Below are positions 1-9,208 of a stretch of 64,000 nt of DNA, one piece after another. The DNA is taken from positions 248,001 through 312,000 of the forward strand of contig NZ_AP023177.1 in NCBI RefSeq assembly GCF_013426895.1. Direction: 5' to 3'. This DNA comes from Paraburkholderia largidicola. Its GTDB lineage: Bacteria; Pseudomonadota; Gammaproteobacteria; Burkholderiales; Burkholderiaceae. Each line of letters starts with the position of its first letter. The first letter of the stretch is position 1. The notes beneath the pieces are model-generated. The model was not told where the DNA came from and ran no database searches. It was given only the letters and a program-made list of their open reading frames with translations. Both the position numbers and the translations under genes were made by a program.

Positions 1-249
1 GTCGGCATCGTCGATAACTGGGTGGGGCGCGGCTTTGAACTCGATTCGATCGTCGCCGCAGTGATGGGCGGCCTCGCGCTCTCCGGCGGCCGCGGCTCGC
101 TGCTGGGCGGACTCGCGGGTGCAGCGATTCTCGTCATCGTCTTCAACATCGTGCTGCTGATCGGCATGCCCGTGCAGGCGCAGATCATCGTCAAGGGCGT
201 GATCATCATCGGCGCATCCGCGTGCTATGTGAGCCGCCGTCAGCGCTGA
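1..249 (+). CDS. Sugar-type ABC transporter permease, C-terminal part
   Basis: The reading frame is open from the window edge, so the gene starts upstream; 82 C-terminal residues are visible. They contain two hydrophobic, glycine-rich membrane stretches and end in a short basic tail, like the RbsC/AraH-type (BPD_transp_2) permeases that import pentoses, polyols or related compounds across the inner membrane. The next gene, a polyol-type dehydrogenase, starts 57 bases after the stop, so the transporter probably feeds that pathway. The substrate cannot be read from this fragment. Confidence 0.75.
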   Translation, partial: VGIVDNWVGRGFELDSIVAAVMGGLALSGGRGSLLGGLAGAAILVIVFNIVLLIGMPVQAQIIVKGVIIIGASACYVSRRQR

Positions 250-305
250 ATTTACGGATCCACACGAGGCCATTCGAAATGGCCCGACTAACCAAGGAGT
301 CGAAT

Positions 306-1376
306 ATGAGAGCAGTGCGTTTTCACTGTGCGCACGATATCCGGGTCGAGAACGTACCGGACCCGACGGGCATGGGCGCGAACCAGATGATCGTCAAGCC
401 GCTGTGGTGCGGCATCTGCGGCACCGATCTGCATGAATATCAGGCGGGTCCCATCGTCGTGCCGACCGAGCCGCATGCATTGACGGGCGCGAAAGCGCCT
501 CAGGTTCTAGGCCATGAATTCAGCGCGGAGGTCGTCGAAGTCGGCAAGGACGTGAAGAACGTGCAGCGCGGCGACCGCATCTCGGTAATGCCGCTCGCGT
601 CGTGCGGCCAGTGCTATTACTGCGCGCGCGGCATGCGCCATCTGTGCACGAAGATGGGCTGCGTCGGGCTGAGCTGGGACGGCGGCGGCATGGCCGAGTA
701 CACGGTGCTCAACGACTATCACGCGAACCGCCTGCCCGACAACGTCAGCGACAAGCAGGGAGCGCTGATCGAACCGGCCGCTGTCGCACTGTATGCCGTC
801 GACCGGGGCGGCGTCACGGTCGGCTCGACGGTGCTGATTACTGGCGCGGGCCCGATCGGCGTGCTCGCTGCGCTCGCCTGCCATGCAGCGGGCGCCACGA
901 AGATTTACGTCAGCGAACCCAACGCGGCGCGCGCCGCGAAGATGGCCAGCTTCGGCGTCACGACCGACATCTTCGATCCATCCGATGGCGAGCTTCCGCA
1001 AAAGATTTGCGATCTCACGGAAGGCGTGGGCGTCGACGTGGCGATCGAATGCGCGGGCAACCAGCATGCGCTGAACGCCTGCGTCGATGCCGTGCGTTCC
1101 GCGGGCGCCGTCGTGCAGGCGGGTCTGCATGTCGGCACAGCAAGTGTCGATCCGATGAAATGGTCGCTGAAGGACATTCGGATAGAAGGAACGTGGTGTT
1201 ATCCCGTCACGATCTGGCCGCGCATCATCGGCATGATCGCGAACGGCAAATTCCCCGTTGAAAAGCTCATCCACGATCTGATCGATGCCGACGATGTCGT
1301 CGAAAAAGGCTTCGACGTGCTGAGCGACAAAGGCAGTGACAAGATGAAGATTCTCATCAATCCCCAAGTACGGTGA
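306..1376 (+). CDS. Zinc-dependent alcohol dehydrogenase, 2,3-butanediol dehydrogenase-like
   Basis: 356-residue medium-chain dehydrogenase expected to oxidise a secondary alcohol or polyol with NAD in the cytoplasm. Visible marks are the catalytic-zinc motif CGICGTDLHEY near residue 35, GHE near residue 75, the four-cysteine structural-zinc lobe (SCGQCYYC...HLC) near residues 100-115, and a Rossmann motif ITGAGPIG near 180. The start at 306 follows an AAGGAG ribosome site; the open frame reaches back to 222 but overlaps the permease gene. It is the first gene of a tight catabolic operon running to about 5711. Closest family by motif is (R,R)-butanediol dehydrogenase; the true substrate is unknown. 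Confidence 0.85.
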   Translation: MRAVRFHCAHDIRVENVPDPTGMGANQMIVKPLWCGICGTDLHEYQAGPIVVPTEPHALTGAKAPQVLGHEFSAEVVEVGKDVKNVQRGDRISVMPLASCGQCYYCARGMRHLCTKMGCVGLSWDGGGMAEYTVLNDYHANRLPDNVSDKQGALIEPAAVALYAVDRGGVTVGSTVLITGAGPIGVLAALACHAAGATKIYVSEPNAARAAKMASFGVTTDIFDPSDGELPQKICDLTEGVGVDVAIECAGNQHALNACVDAVRSAGAVVQAGLHVGTASVDPMKWSLKDIRIEGTWCYPVTIWPRIIGMIANGKFPVEKLIHDLIDADDVVEKGFDVLSDKGSDKMKILINPQVR

Positions 1377-1380
1377 CGAC

Positions 1381-2289
1381 ATGCCGCAAACGCAAGAGAA
1401 ACACAACGCACAACAGATCGGCTGGATCGGCCTCGGCAAGATGGGCACGCCGATCGTGCGCAATCTGCTCGCCGCAGGATTCGACGTGACCGTATATGAC
1501 GTCGACGCGGCGCGCATCGACGAGGCCGTTCGACTCGGCGCGCGCCGCGCTGAACATGCGGGCAGCGTCGCGCGTTCGGCCCCGCTCGTCTTCTCGATCA
1601 TTCCCGACGACGCCGTATTGCGTAAGGTCGCGCTCGGCACACACGGCGTGATCGAGAACGCAAACGACGGCGCCGTCTATATCGACATGAGCACGGTTTC
1701 GCCTGCCGCCTCAGCCGAAGTCCGCGAAGCGGCACGCAAGCGCGGAATTGGCTATATCTGCGCGCCCGTGTCCGGCAGCACCGTCCTTGCCGGCAAGGCA
1801 CAGCTGACCGTGTTCGCATCGGGCCCGCAAGACGCGTACGGCCGCGCGTTGCCCGTCTTTCAGGCCATGTCGGCACGCCAGTACTATGTTGGCGAGGATC
1901 AGCAGGCACGTTATCTGAAGCTCGCCATCAATCATCTGGTCGGCTCGACTGCTGTGCTGCTCGCCGAAGCGCTGACGCTCGGCACGAAGGGCGGCCTCGA
2001 CTGGGCAGAGATGCTGGATGTGATCGGTGACAGCGTCGCGGCGTCGCCGCTCGTCAAATACAAACTCGATCCGCTGAAGAAAAGGGACTTCTCCCCTGCC
2101 TTTTCGTCGCGGCAAATGCTCAAGGACATGTCGCTCGTCGTCGATGCGGGCGCGGACGCCGGCGTACCAATGATAGCGGCGGCGCTCGTACGCGAGCAGT
2201 TTGCGCGCTACGCAGAAGGCGACGGCGCGGATCTGGACTTCTTCTCCATCGTGCGCGCCGTCGAAGCGCAAGCCGGGATTTCCCGCTGA
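1381..2289 (+). CDS. NAD-dependent beta-hydroxyacid dehydrogenase (3-hydroxyisobutyrate dehydrogenase family)
   Basis: 302 residues. The N-terminal Rossmann motif IGWIGLGKMGTPIV (residues about 13-27), the substrate-binding loop GSTVLAGKAQLTVF (about 134-147) and the catalytic lysine in KLAINHLVGS (about 180) define the 3-hydroxyisobutyrate / tartronate semialdehyde / 6-phosphogluconate-like family. These enzymes oxidise a beta-hydroxyacid to a semialdehyde with NAD(P). It starts 4 bases after the upstream dehydrogenase stops, so the two are probably co-translated. Substrate not predictable; context suggests breakdown of a carboxylated aromatic or polyol. Confidence 0.85.
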   Translation: MPQTQEKHNAQQIGWIGLGKMGTPIVRNLLAAGFDVTVYDVDAARIDEAVRLGARRAEHAGSVARSAPLVFSIIPDDAVLRKVALGTHGVIENANDGAVYIDMSTVSPAASAEVREAARKRGIGYICAPVSGSTVLAGKAQLTVFASGPQDAYGRALPVFQAMSARQYYVGEDQQARYLKLAINHLVGSTAVLLAEALTLGTKGGLDWAEMLDVIGDSVAASPLVKYKLDPLKKRDFSPAFSSRQMLKDMSLVVDAGADAGVPMIAAALVREQFARYAEGDGADLDFFSIVRAVEAQAGISR

Positions 2290-2319
2290 ATTCTTATCTC
2301 ACCACATTCAGGAATCGCG

Positions 2320-2604
2320 ATGCACTACACCGTCTATTGCCTCGACCACGACAACATGGTCGAACGCCGTCTTGCCCATTACGAAGAACACAAGGCTTAT
2401 CTGGCCACGTCACCCGTCAGGATGGTCATGTCGGGCCCGCTGCTGGCAGGCGATCAGGAAACGATGATCGGCAGTTTCTTTCTTTACGAAGCGGATGAGA
2501 TCGGCGACGTGATGCGCTTCAACAGCAACGACCCGTTCAACAAGGCGGGAATCTGGCGCACCGTCGATATCCGACCGTTTCTCAAGCGCGTCGACAACCG
2601 CTAG
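2320..2604 (+). CDS. YciI family protein
   Basis: 94-residue small cytoplasmic protein of the YciI (muconolactone-isomerase-like ferredoxin fold) family. It shows the typical N-terminal strand (YTVYCLDHDN), a central HKAYL histidine, and the PFNKAGIW segment near the C terminus. YciI-like proteins often sit in aromatic degradation operons as small isomerases, dehalogenases or accessory proteins. Here it lies 30 bases after the dehydrogenase and 21 bases before the ring-cleavage dioxygenase. The exact reaction is unknown. Confidence 0.75.
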   Translation: MHYTVYCLDHDNMVERRLAHYEEHKAYLATSPVRMVMSGPLLAGDQETMIGSFFLYEADEIGDVMRFNSNDPFNKAGIWRTVDIRPFLKRVDNR

Positions 2605-2625
2605 TCAGACCAACGGAATCGATTC

Positions 2626-3489
2626 ATGCGAAACCTCGACGAGAACACCATCACGGATGCCGTGCTTGCACGCCACGAACACGCACCCGATGAGCGGCTC
2701 AAGACGATCGTCACGAGTCTCGTGCGGCATCTGCACGCCTTCGCCCGTCAAGTCGGCCTGACCGAGCGCGAATGGGAAGCCGGCATCCGCTTTCTCACCG
2801 ATGTCGGCCATATCACCGACGACCGCCGCCAGGAATTTATTCTGCTGTCAGATACGCTGGGCCTGTCGATGCTCGTGACAGCAATGGCGCATCGCAAGCC
2901 CGATGGCTGCACGGAAGCGACGGTCTTCGGTCCCTTCTTCGTCGACAATGCGCCCGAATATCGCAACGGCGACGACGTCGCCAATGGCGCACGCGGCGAA
3001 CCGTGCTTCGTGTCGGGCGTGGTGCGCGGCCCAGACGGCGAGCCGGTGAGCGGTGCGCGCATCGAAGTCTGGCAGGCGGACGCCGAAGGTTTCTACGACG
3101 TTCAGACCGGCGACGCCGACACGCATCGCGCGAGAGGCGTGCTGCACAGCCTGTCCGATGGGCGTTATCACTTTCGCTCGATCGTGGCGGAGCCGTATCC
3201 GATTCCGCACGATGGTCCCGTGGGACGCATGCTCCAAGCGCTGGGACGTCATCCGTGGCGCCCTGCGCATCTGCATTTCATGATTACGGCGCCCGGCTAC
3301 GAACGGCTCGTCACGCATGTCTTCCGCGAAGGCGATCGCTACCTGGACTCGGATGCCGTGTTCGGCGTGCGTTCGTCGCTGATCGCGCCGTGGATTCGCC
3401 ACGAGAGCGGCACCGCGCCCGACGGCACGGTCATGGCGACGCCATTCAGCACGCTCGCATTCGACTTCGTTCTGAGCCGATCCTCATGA
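2626..3489 (+). CDS. Intradiol ring-cleavage dioxygenase, hydroxyquinol 1,2-dioxygenase-like
   Basis: 287 residues with an N-terminal dimerisation helix domain (about 1-100) and the dioxygenase beta-sandwich. Probable Fe(III) ligands are the tyrosine in GFYDVQT, the tyrosine in EPYPIPHDGP and the two histidines in RPAHLHF. The YPIPHDGPVG stretch is characteristic of hydroxyquinol 1,2-dioxygenases, which open 1,2,4-trihydroxybenzene to maleylacetate. The next gene is a maleylacetate reductase, which fits that step. The stop overlaps the next start (ATGA at 3486). Confidence 0.88.
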   Translation: MRNLDENTITDAVLARHEHAPDERLKTIVTSLVRHLHAFARQVGLTEREWEAGIRFLTDVGHITDDRRQEFILLSDTLGLSMLVTAMAHRKPDGCTEATVFGPFFVDNAPEYRNGDDVANGARGEPCFVSGVVRGPDGEPVSGARIEVWQADAEGFYDVQTGDADTHRARGVLHSLSDGRYHFRSIVAEPYPIPHDGPVGRMLQALGRHPWRPAHLHFMITAPGYERLVTHVFREGDRYLDSDAVFGVRSSLIAPWIRHESGTAPDGTVMATPFSTLAFDFVLSRSS

Positions 3490-4565
3490 TTGCCTTCACC
3501 TACACTGGCCGGCCCGGCCGGATCGTCTTCGGCTCGGGAGCGATCGAGCGCCTCGCCGGCGAGCTGGACGAACTGTGCATCCGGCGCGCGCTCGTGCTCT
3601 GCACGCCGGAGCAGCGCTTTCTCGCCGACCGCGTGCGCAAGCTCGCGGGCGAGCACTGCGCGGACGTGTTCGATCGGGCCGTCATGCACGTGCCCGTCGA
3701 AACTGCGCAGGAAGGTGTCGCGGCGGCGCTCGCGGCGGGCGCGGATGGACTGGTCGCAGCGGGCGGTGGTTCGACACTCGGACTCGCGAAAGCCATCGCG
3801 CTCGAAACCTCGTTGCCGATCCTTGCCATTCCGACCACGTACGCCGGCTCCGAAGTCACGCCTATCTATGGCATGACGTCGGCCAGCGAGAAAAAGACGG
3901 GCAAGAGCTATCGCGTGCTGCCGCGCACGGTGATCTACGACGCGTGCCTCACCCTGACCCTGCCGGTAGCGCTGTCGGCGACGAGTGGCCTCAACGCGAT
4001 CGCGCATGCCGCCGAAGGCCTCTATGCGCAGGACGCCAATCCCGTGATGTCGATGTTTGCGGAGGAAGGCATCCGCAGCCTCGCGCGCGCGTTACCGCGC
4101 ATCATTGAACAGCCCGACGATATCGCGGCGCGCGAAGCCGCCCAGTACGGTGCATGGCTGTGCGGAACCGTGCTGGGCAGCGTCGGCATGGCATTGCATC
4201 ACAAGCTGTGCCACACGCTCGGCGGTATGTTCAATCTGCCGCACGCGGAAACCCATGCAGTGATGCTGCCTTACTCGATGGCGTTCAATCTGCCTGCCGC
4301 GCCAGCGGCGCACGAACGTCTGTGCAGGGCGCTGGACACGCAGGAACCCGCCGCCGCGCTGCACGACCTTGGCCGCTCGCTTCATGCGCCAGCGTCGCTC
4401 GAAGCGCTGGGCCTTCGGTCATCCGATATTCGCGCGGCGGCCACGGCGGCAATGCAGGCGCCCTATTACAACCCTCGGCCGCTCTCTTATGAAGCGGTAC
4501 ATCGCTTGCTGGCATGTGCTTTCGACGGCATACGGCCCGATAGCCGGACGTTCGAAAGCGTGTAG
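3486..4565 (+). CDS. Maleylacetate reductase (iron-containing alcohol dehydrogenase family)
   Basis: 359 residues. The glycine-rich GGGSTLGLAKAIALE motif (about residues 93-107), the PTTYAGSEVTPIYG segment and the histidines in HHKLCHTLGG and LPHAETHAVMLPY are those of maleylacetate reductases. These reduce maleylacetate to 3-oxoadipate with NAD(P)H, feeding the beta-ketoadipate pathway. The start at 3486 is chosen because it overlaps the dioxygenase stop by four bases and keeps the conserved FTYTGRPGRIVFG N terminus. A much longer open frame extends upstream but runs through the dioxygenase gene. Confidence 0.9.
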   Translation: MIAFTYTGRPGRIVFGSGAIERLAGELDELCIRRALVLCTPEQRFLADRVRKLAGEHCADVFDRAVMHVPVETAQEGVAAALAAGADGLVAAGGGSTLGLAKAIALETSLPILAIPTTYAGSEVTPIYGMTSASEKKTGKSYRVLPRTVIYDACLTLTLPVALSATSGLNAIAHAAEGLYAQDANPVMSMFAEEGIRSLARALPRIIEQPDDIAAREAAQYGAWLCGTVLGSVGMALHHKLCHTLGGMFNLPHAETHAVMLPYSMAFNLPAAPAAHERLCRALDTQEPAAALHDLGRSLHAPASLEALGLRSSDIRAAATAAMQAPYYNPRPLSYEAVHRLLACAFDGIRPDSRTFESV

Positions 4566-4640
4566 ACGACTTCTTTATCGAAGCATGCATCCGCAGATTC
4601 TTCCTGCAAACCCAGTTACTTTTCGATTCTTTGACTCTAC

Positions 4641-5711
4641 ATGGACAAGCGGGCACTCATCATTGGCGCGACGGGCATCGTCGGCGGCAATCTCGCGCAA
4701 CATCTACTCGCATGCGGAGGCTGGCACGTGACAGGTCTCTCGCGCGGCCGTACGAAGGCGCCCGACGGCATCGAATCCGTCACAGCCGATCTGACTTCCG
4801 CGCGATCCGTCGCCGACGCGCTGCAAGGGCAGCATTTCAGTCACGTCTTCTTTACCGCGTGGTCGCGACAGGCAACCGAGCGCGAGAACATCGAAGTGAA
4901 CGGCGCAATGGTCCGTCACGTGCTGGACGCGCTCGGCCCTTCCGGCAAGCTCGAACATGCCGCGCTCGTCACGGGGCTCAAGCATTACCTCGGGCCCTTC
5001 GAAGCGTACGCGCAAGGAAGTGTCCCGCTCACGCCGTTTCGCGAGGAACAGGGCCGGCAGCCCGTCGACAATTTCTATTACGAGCAGGAAGACCGGCTGT
5101 TCGAAGCAGCACGTCAATATGGCTTCAGCTGGAGCGTGCATCGGCCGCATACCATCATCGGCTTCGCGCTCGGCAACGCGATGAACATGGGCGTCACGCT
5201 CGCCGTGTACGCCACGTTGTGCAAGGAAACGGGGCAACCGTTCGTGTTTCCGGGTTCGCCCGCGCAATGGAACAGTCTCACGGATATGACCGACGCACGC
5301 CTGCTCGCGCGGCATCTCGAGTGGGCCTCCACATCGGCCAGCGCGCGCAACGAGGACTTCAACGTCGTCAATGGCGACGTGTTCCGGTGGAAATGGATGT
5401 GGTCGCAGTTGGCGCACTATTTCGGCATCGAGCCTGCGCCTTTCGACGGTGAGACGTGTCCGCTCGAACATCGCATGCAGGAGGCGGGCAGGCAATGGTC
5501 GGAAATCGCGGCCCGTTATCAATTGAAGGAAGCAGGCATCGACAGGCTCGTGTCGTGGTGGCATACCGACGCCGACCTCGGACGTCCGATGGAAGTTCTG
5601 ACTGACATGAGCAAAAGCCGTAAAGCCGGGTTCCTCGATTACCAGAGCACACCGGATGCGTTTTTCGCGCTCTTCGATAAATTGAAGCAGGAGCGGATCA
5701 TTCCTTCTTAG
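4641..5711 (+). CDS. SDR family oxidoreductase, PRISE type (progesterone 5-beta-reductase / iridoid synthase-like)
   Basis: 356 residues. The N-terminal GATGIVGGNLAQHL is the Rossmann nucleotide loop. FFTAWSRQATERENIEVN, the NFYYEQED segment and SVHRPHTIIGFALGN are diagnostic for the PRISE subgroup, which reduces activated C=C bonds of enones with NADPH. The tyrosine of the FYYEQED motif is the family's catalytic residue. It begins 75 bases after the maleylacetate reductase stop and may be last in the operon. In bacteria the true substrate of these enzymes is mostly unknown. Confidence 0.85.
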   Translation: MDKRALIIGATGIVGGNLAQHLLACGGWHVTGLSRGRTKAPDGIESVTADLTSARSVADALQGQHFSHVFFTAWSRQATERENIEVNGAMVRHVLDALGPSGKLEHAALVTGLKHYLGPFEAYAQGSVPLTPFREEQGRQPVDNFYYEQEDRLFEAARQYGFSWSVHRPHTIIGFALGNAMNMGVTLAVYATLCKETGQPFVFPGSPAQWNSLTDMTDARLLARHLEWASTSASARNEDFNVVNGDVFRWKWMWSQLAHYFGIEPAPFDGETCPLEHRMQEAGRQWSEIAARYQLKEAGIDRLVSWWHTDADLGRPMEVLTDMSKSRKAGFLDYQSTPDAFFALFDKLKQERIIPS

Positions 5712-6448
5712 ACGTCTGTTCGACCTTACGAAGACAGCGACTTTTCGCAAGCCGGCCAGCCCATCTGTCGCGGCGATAGCTGCGAAAATGATGGCTGTCT
5801 CGACGCTGCACGTGCTCAATCGCCTGATCTCACGCCAACGCGATTCGGCGATTATCTCCATGTTCGACTCAGCGCAGCCTGACTGTCGGTGGTTCGGAGC
5901 TTTTGGCGATGTTGTAAAGAAAGACGCGAGCGTGGCGTCTCCCGAGGTCGGGAATTGGCGTACTACTATGTCGAATTCGGACGAGTCGTACCATTGCCGT
6001 CGCCGATCAAGTAGGTGCTGGCGCGGCAATGCCCGATACCAAGCGAAAGCTCGCAATGGGTTCCTGGAGGACGCAAAAGCGTGTTAATCAAAGCATGATG
6101 ACAAGGCGGTCGAGGATTCCGAGGTGTCACGCGGCCGCGCTCATAGGAGGGACCGAATATGCGGCCGATGGCCGACGCGCACGGATACCTATGAAGTAGC
6201 AAGACTCACATTCCGCAGGTCGCGAACACAATTTGGCGTGACTTTTTTTCTCAGTTCGGCGGGCGAAATGCGCCTCCGAGCCGCCGCGTAGCATGAGCAA
6301 CTAACGCTGAAAATCCGCTTATGGGCTGTAATGGCATCGAATCTAGCATTGAAAACTAGTAGTCCTATGCTGACATAGTGGAAGAATGTTCTGCCCGTAA
6401 GAACTTGCTCCGCCCAAGGCTCGCTTCTCCCTGCACAGCGAGTGCCGG
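5712..6448. other. Non-coding stretch
   Basis: About 740 bases after the catabolic operon. Open frames here are short or are reverse shadows of the upstream reductase, and none has a ribosome site with family-like sequence. I see no convincing terminator hairpin or promoter. It passes into transposase debris at 6449. Confidence 0.5.
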
Positions 6449-6600
6449 GGACAGTTACTCCTCGTCAACTACTTCATTGATCACATTGGTCTGGAGGCCT
6501 TGCTCGATCGCTACGTTCCTTCAGACATGCGCTGTGCGCCCTCGGCGTGCTGCTGCGCGAAGATGAAACCTGTGTGCTTTGTCGCTTTTCAGGTTTTGCG
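6449..6600 (+). pseudogene. Transposase N-terminal remnant (IS1634/DUF4277-like)
   Basis: One frame reads VNYFIDHIGLEALLDRYVPSD, which resembles the N terminus of IS1634-family transposases with a DUF4277 domain. A one-base shift then gives ALGVLLRE, the expected continuation. No DDE core follows and no inverted repeats are visible, so this is a short frameshifted scrap. Confidence 0.5.
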
Positions 6601-6763
6601 GAGAGCCGAAGCACCGGCCACAGGGCATCTGAAGCGATCTTGGCCACCCCCGGCACATGACGTCCCACCCGATCCGACCATGAAGGTCCGCTGTGTGAGC
6701 GGAGCGGTCGCCTAAATGACCAAGTGAACACGATGTCGAACGGCCGCAGATGGCCGTGGGCGG

Positions 6764-7407
6764 TTATCGCGCTGTTGTTCGGGACATGCTGTCGCGAGCG
6801 GCAAATTGCTGCCACCAGACAGCCAGCTTTTCGCATCCTTTCATTAATGATATGGCTTCCGGCGCCTGCATGAAGCAGGCGAAGATCGGTGCGGCGTACA
6901 GATCGGCGAGTGTCGCCGTGTCGCCGATCAAAAATCCTCGGTCATCGGACAGTCTAGTCAATTCAGATAAGCACACTGCGGCGGGTGGCAGCGCTGCGGC
7001 GATTTTGTGCTCGTTGGGCGACCGGCCTTCGCGGGCCGAAACTACACGCTCGACATATATGTCCCAAACGAGTGTTTGGTAAGCGTATGCGTCCATCAAA
7101 CCGATGATCTGATTTACCTTGGCGCGGGCTTTCGGTTCCGTCGGCTGCAACTCGCATCCCGGAAAAGCGTCGTCGATGTAACGAACAATCGCGCTGGTTT
7201 CGTAAAGATGGAATTCGCCATGCTCAAAGGCCGGGATACGGCCGAACGGGTGGCGAGCCAAATGCTCTTGCGGAACACCTGTCTTTGCGAAAACTCCACC
7301 TCGACCAAATCATACGTGACCCGCTTCTCTTCGAGAGCCAGCCTGACGATCCGCACATATACGCTCCATGCCGCTCCGTAGACCCTTACCGCTTCTGTGA
7401 TTGTCAC
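6764..7407 (-). pseudogene. Glutathione S-transferase, frameshifted
   Basis: A GTG start at 7407 gives a thioredoxin-like GST N terminus (VRVYGAAWSVYVRIVRLALEE) that fails near 7290-7300. The next frame picks up exactly where a GST should continue (TGVPQEHLARHPFGRIPAFEHG, then LYETSAIVRYID) and runs through the helical C-terminal domain to 6764. One indel therefore separates two halves of a roughly 215-residue GST. Without correction it would not make a full enzyme. A sequencing error is possible, but the surroundings are full of decayed genes. Confidence 0.75.
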
Positions 7408-7687
7408 AGCATCGCTCCAGTCGCACATGGAAGGCGCGGCCTCTCGGCAACCGCAGATGGTCATTGTTGACGATCTTGACCGAAGTGTCGAACGGCTGTT
7501 CGTGGCCGAACCCGGGCCGACGCAAACCAAGCAGGATCGCTGACCGCGGCAGATATGCGAAAGGCATACGCCGGTAGAGTCGGAATGTGGCGCGGTAGCT
7601 GTAGGCTCGGTTTGTCTGTTGCCGCCCCTTTCGTCTGGCGGTGCCCAAGTAACCTTACCCTAACCCCGTTTCCACATCCCGCTCATC

Positions 7688-7720
7688 GAACCCGTCGTGC
7701 AGATCTCCCGCAACGGGCTC
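7688..7720 (-). ncRNA. Group II intron domain V-like hairpin
   Basis: On the minus strand this 33-base segment runs from GAGCCCGT to ACGGGTTC, pairs end to end, and carries the inner GGGA-GATC-TGCA region expected of intron domain V. It lies just downstream of the reverse-transcriptase remnant, the correct place for the 3' part of a group II intron. Confidence 0.55.
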
Positions 7721-7755
7721 TCGGACAAGACATCACGCCTTCGTACACGGCAGGT

Positions 7756-8418
7756 TCACAACCATGGACCAGTCAGACGCACGAGACCGAAGTGCCCGTA
7801 AAGGTGCTGGGATGGATAAGTCCCGCCCCTGCGACGCCTGAGCTTGTACTTGTTGCGTAACCACCGACGCAACCGCGTAGCGGTGTAGCTGTCGAGCGCG
7901 CGATACGCGCGTCTGTCCGAGCCTACCCTGAAGTAGTTCGCCCAGCCGCGTAACGTACGGTTCAACCTGCCCACCAACTCCGTGGTCTCTTGCCACACCG
8001 TCTTGAGGGCGGTCATCGCATGAATCTTTTCGACCATGCGCCGGATACTCTTCTTCGACGGACGCATGCCCATACGGGCCTGGCCAGTCGTCGCTGAGTA
8101 CAGCCGCCCAAACGTATAACCCAGGAAATCGAATTCACCTTCCGGGACCTTGCAGATTCGGCTCTTCTCCTCGTTGACCGTCAGCTTCAGCTTGCTCATG
8201 AGCTCACGCAGTTTCAGCAACGCCTCTTCGGCCTTGCCTCCCTTGCACAGGATCACGAGATCATCCGCGTAGGTCACAATACGACTGCCAAGACTGCGCT
8301 GAAGTCCGAGCTTCTTCCACGCCAGCACAAACCGGCGCATATAGACATTCGCCAGTAGTGGTGAGATGGGTGAGCCTTGCGGAATCCCACGTCCGCTATC
8401 TTTGGCCTCCGTCGCCGC
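7756..8418 (-). pseudogene. ltrA: Group II intron reverse transcriptase/maturase, 5'-truncated
   Basis: The frame carries RT motifs [28 protein letters not shown] (catalytic YADD) and [21 protein letters not shown], then a maturase (X) domain with [15 protein letters not shown]. The protein begins within the RT fingers/palm: roughly the first half is missing and an in-frame stop lies just upstream of 8418. A domain V-like RNA follows at 7688-7720, so this is the 3' portion of an intron whose 5' end has been lost, probably by recombination near 8400-8420. It is not expected to be mobile. Confidence 0.8.
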
Positions 8419-8469
8419 TCATGTCAGTTGTCGTGGTCATTTCTCAAGTAATTTTCGCCCAATAACCCG

Positions 8470-9093
8470 TCAGACGCGTCGCGACAGGAGCACCAGGTCG
8501 GCCGCTTCCTCGGCATCTTTGAGGAGCATCTTGCGCGGCACTCCTAGCTGCGCACGCATGGTTAGCCCGCGCGCTAAATCCGTGACTTGGGTTGCGCGCG
8601 CGGCGACGGGAAAGTCAGATGGGATTTCTCCCGCGATGATTGCGTCCCGGAAACGACCCTCCACCAGGGCGGTGCCACCAGCGGCTGCGTTTTGCAGGAA
8701 TTGCCGGACCTCAGGGTCGTCCACAAGCGGTGCGACGCAAATCAGAAGGCAGCCCCGGGCAGACCCTTTCTCGGTCGCACTTTCGACGGCGTACCTCAGA
8801 AAGCCCGTGATCGAGTCGCGAAGACTTAGTGATGAAAGGAGTGCCTTCGCGGCTGATGCGCCTTTCCGTTCCGCGTATGCCTTAAGGACCCGCAAGAATA
8901 TCGCCCGCTTGTCCCCAAACACGGCATACAGGCTCGGCCGTCCCACCCCCATCCCGGCGACGAGATCGTCAATCGTCACTCCGTCGTAGCCTTTCGACCA
9001 GAACACCTGAGTCGCCTTTTCCAGCGCCCCTGTCTCGTCGAAGCTGCGCGGTCGGCCCCTCGGCTTAGCAGCATTTTGAATCATTTGGTTCAA
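8470..9093 (-). CDS. TetR/AcrR family transcriptional regulator
   Basis: 207 residues. A GRPRSFDETGALEKATQVFWSKGYDGVTIDDLVAGMGVGR-type N terminus forms the TetR helix-turn-helix (about residues 13-60), followed by a C-terminal ligand domain resembling the AcrR/YcdC type (TetR_C_16-like). It is transcribed away from the SDR gene at 9209 with about 115 bases between them, a layout typical of a repressor controlling its neighbour and itself. The ligand is unknown. Confidence 0.85.
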   Translation of the reverse strand: MNQMIQNAAKPRGRPRSFDETGALEKATQVFWSKGYDGVTIDDLVAGMGVGRPSLYAVFGDKRAIFLRVLKAYAERKGASAAKALLSSLSLRDSITGFLRYAVESATEKGSARGCLLICVAPLVDDPEVRQFLQNAAAGGTALVEGRFRDAIIAGEIPSDFPVAARATQVTDLARGLTMRAQLGVPRKMLLKDAEEAADLVLLSRRV

Positions 9094-9126
9094 AACTCCT
9101 TGACACTCGTCATTGCATCAATATAT

Positions 9127-9138
9127 AACTGAATAGTT
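9127..9138. promoter_or_regulatory. Possible TetR operator, AACT-N4-AGTT
   Basis: A short perfect palindrome in an AT-rich part of the divergent TetR/SDR intergenic region. Its position fits an operator for the regulator at 8470-9093. It is short, so this is a suggestion only. Confidence 0.35.
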
Positions 9139-9208
9139 CTAAATTAGCAAGTTGTCCCGGCCTAACGACTCAACCTTCCCCCTTCCCCTTTTTTCCACTG
9201 AGACGCCC

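Noticed and set aside
507..1640. 377-residue open frame on the minus strand
   Set aside because: Mirror of the alcohol dehydrogenase gene; low-complexity Ala/Arg/His composition, no family pattern, and the plus-strand genes are unmistakable.
4704..6056. 450-residue open frame on the minus strand
   Set aside because: Shadow of the PRISE reductase extended into non-coding DNA; no recognisable motif.
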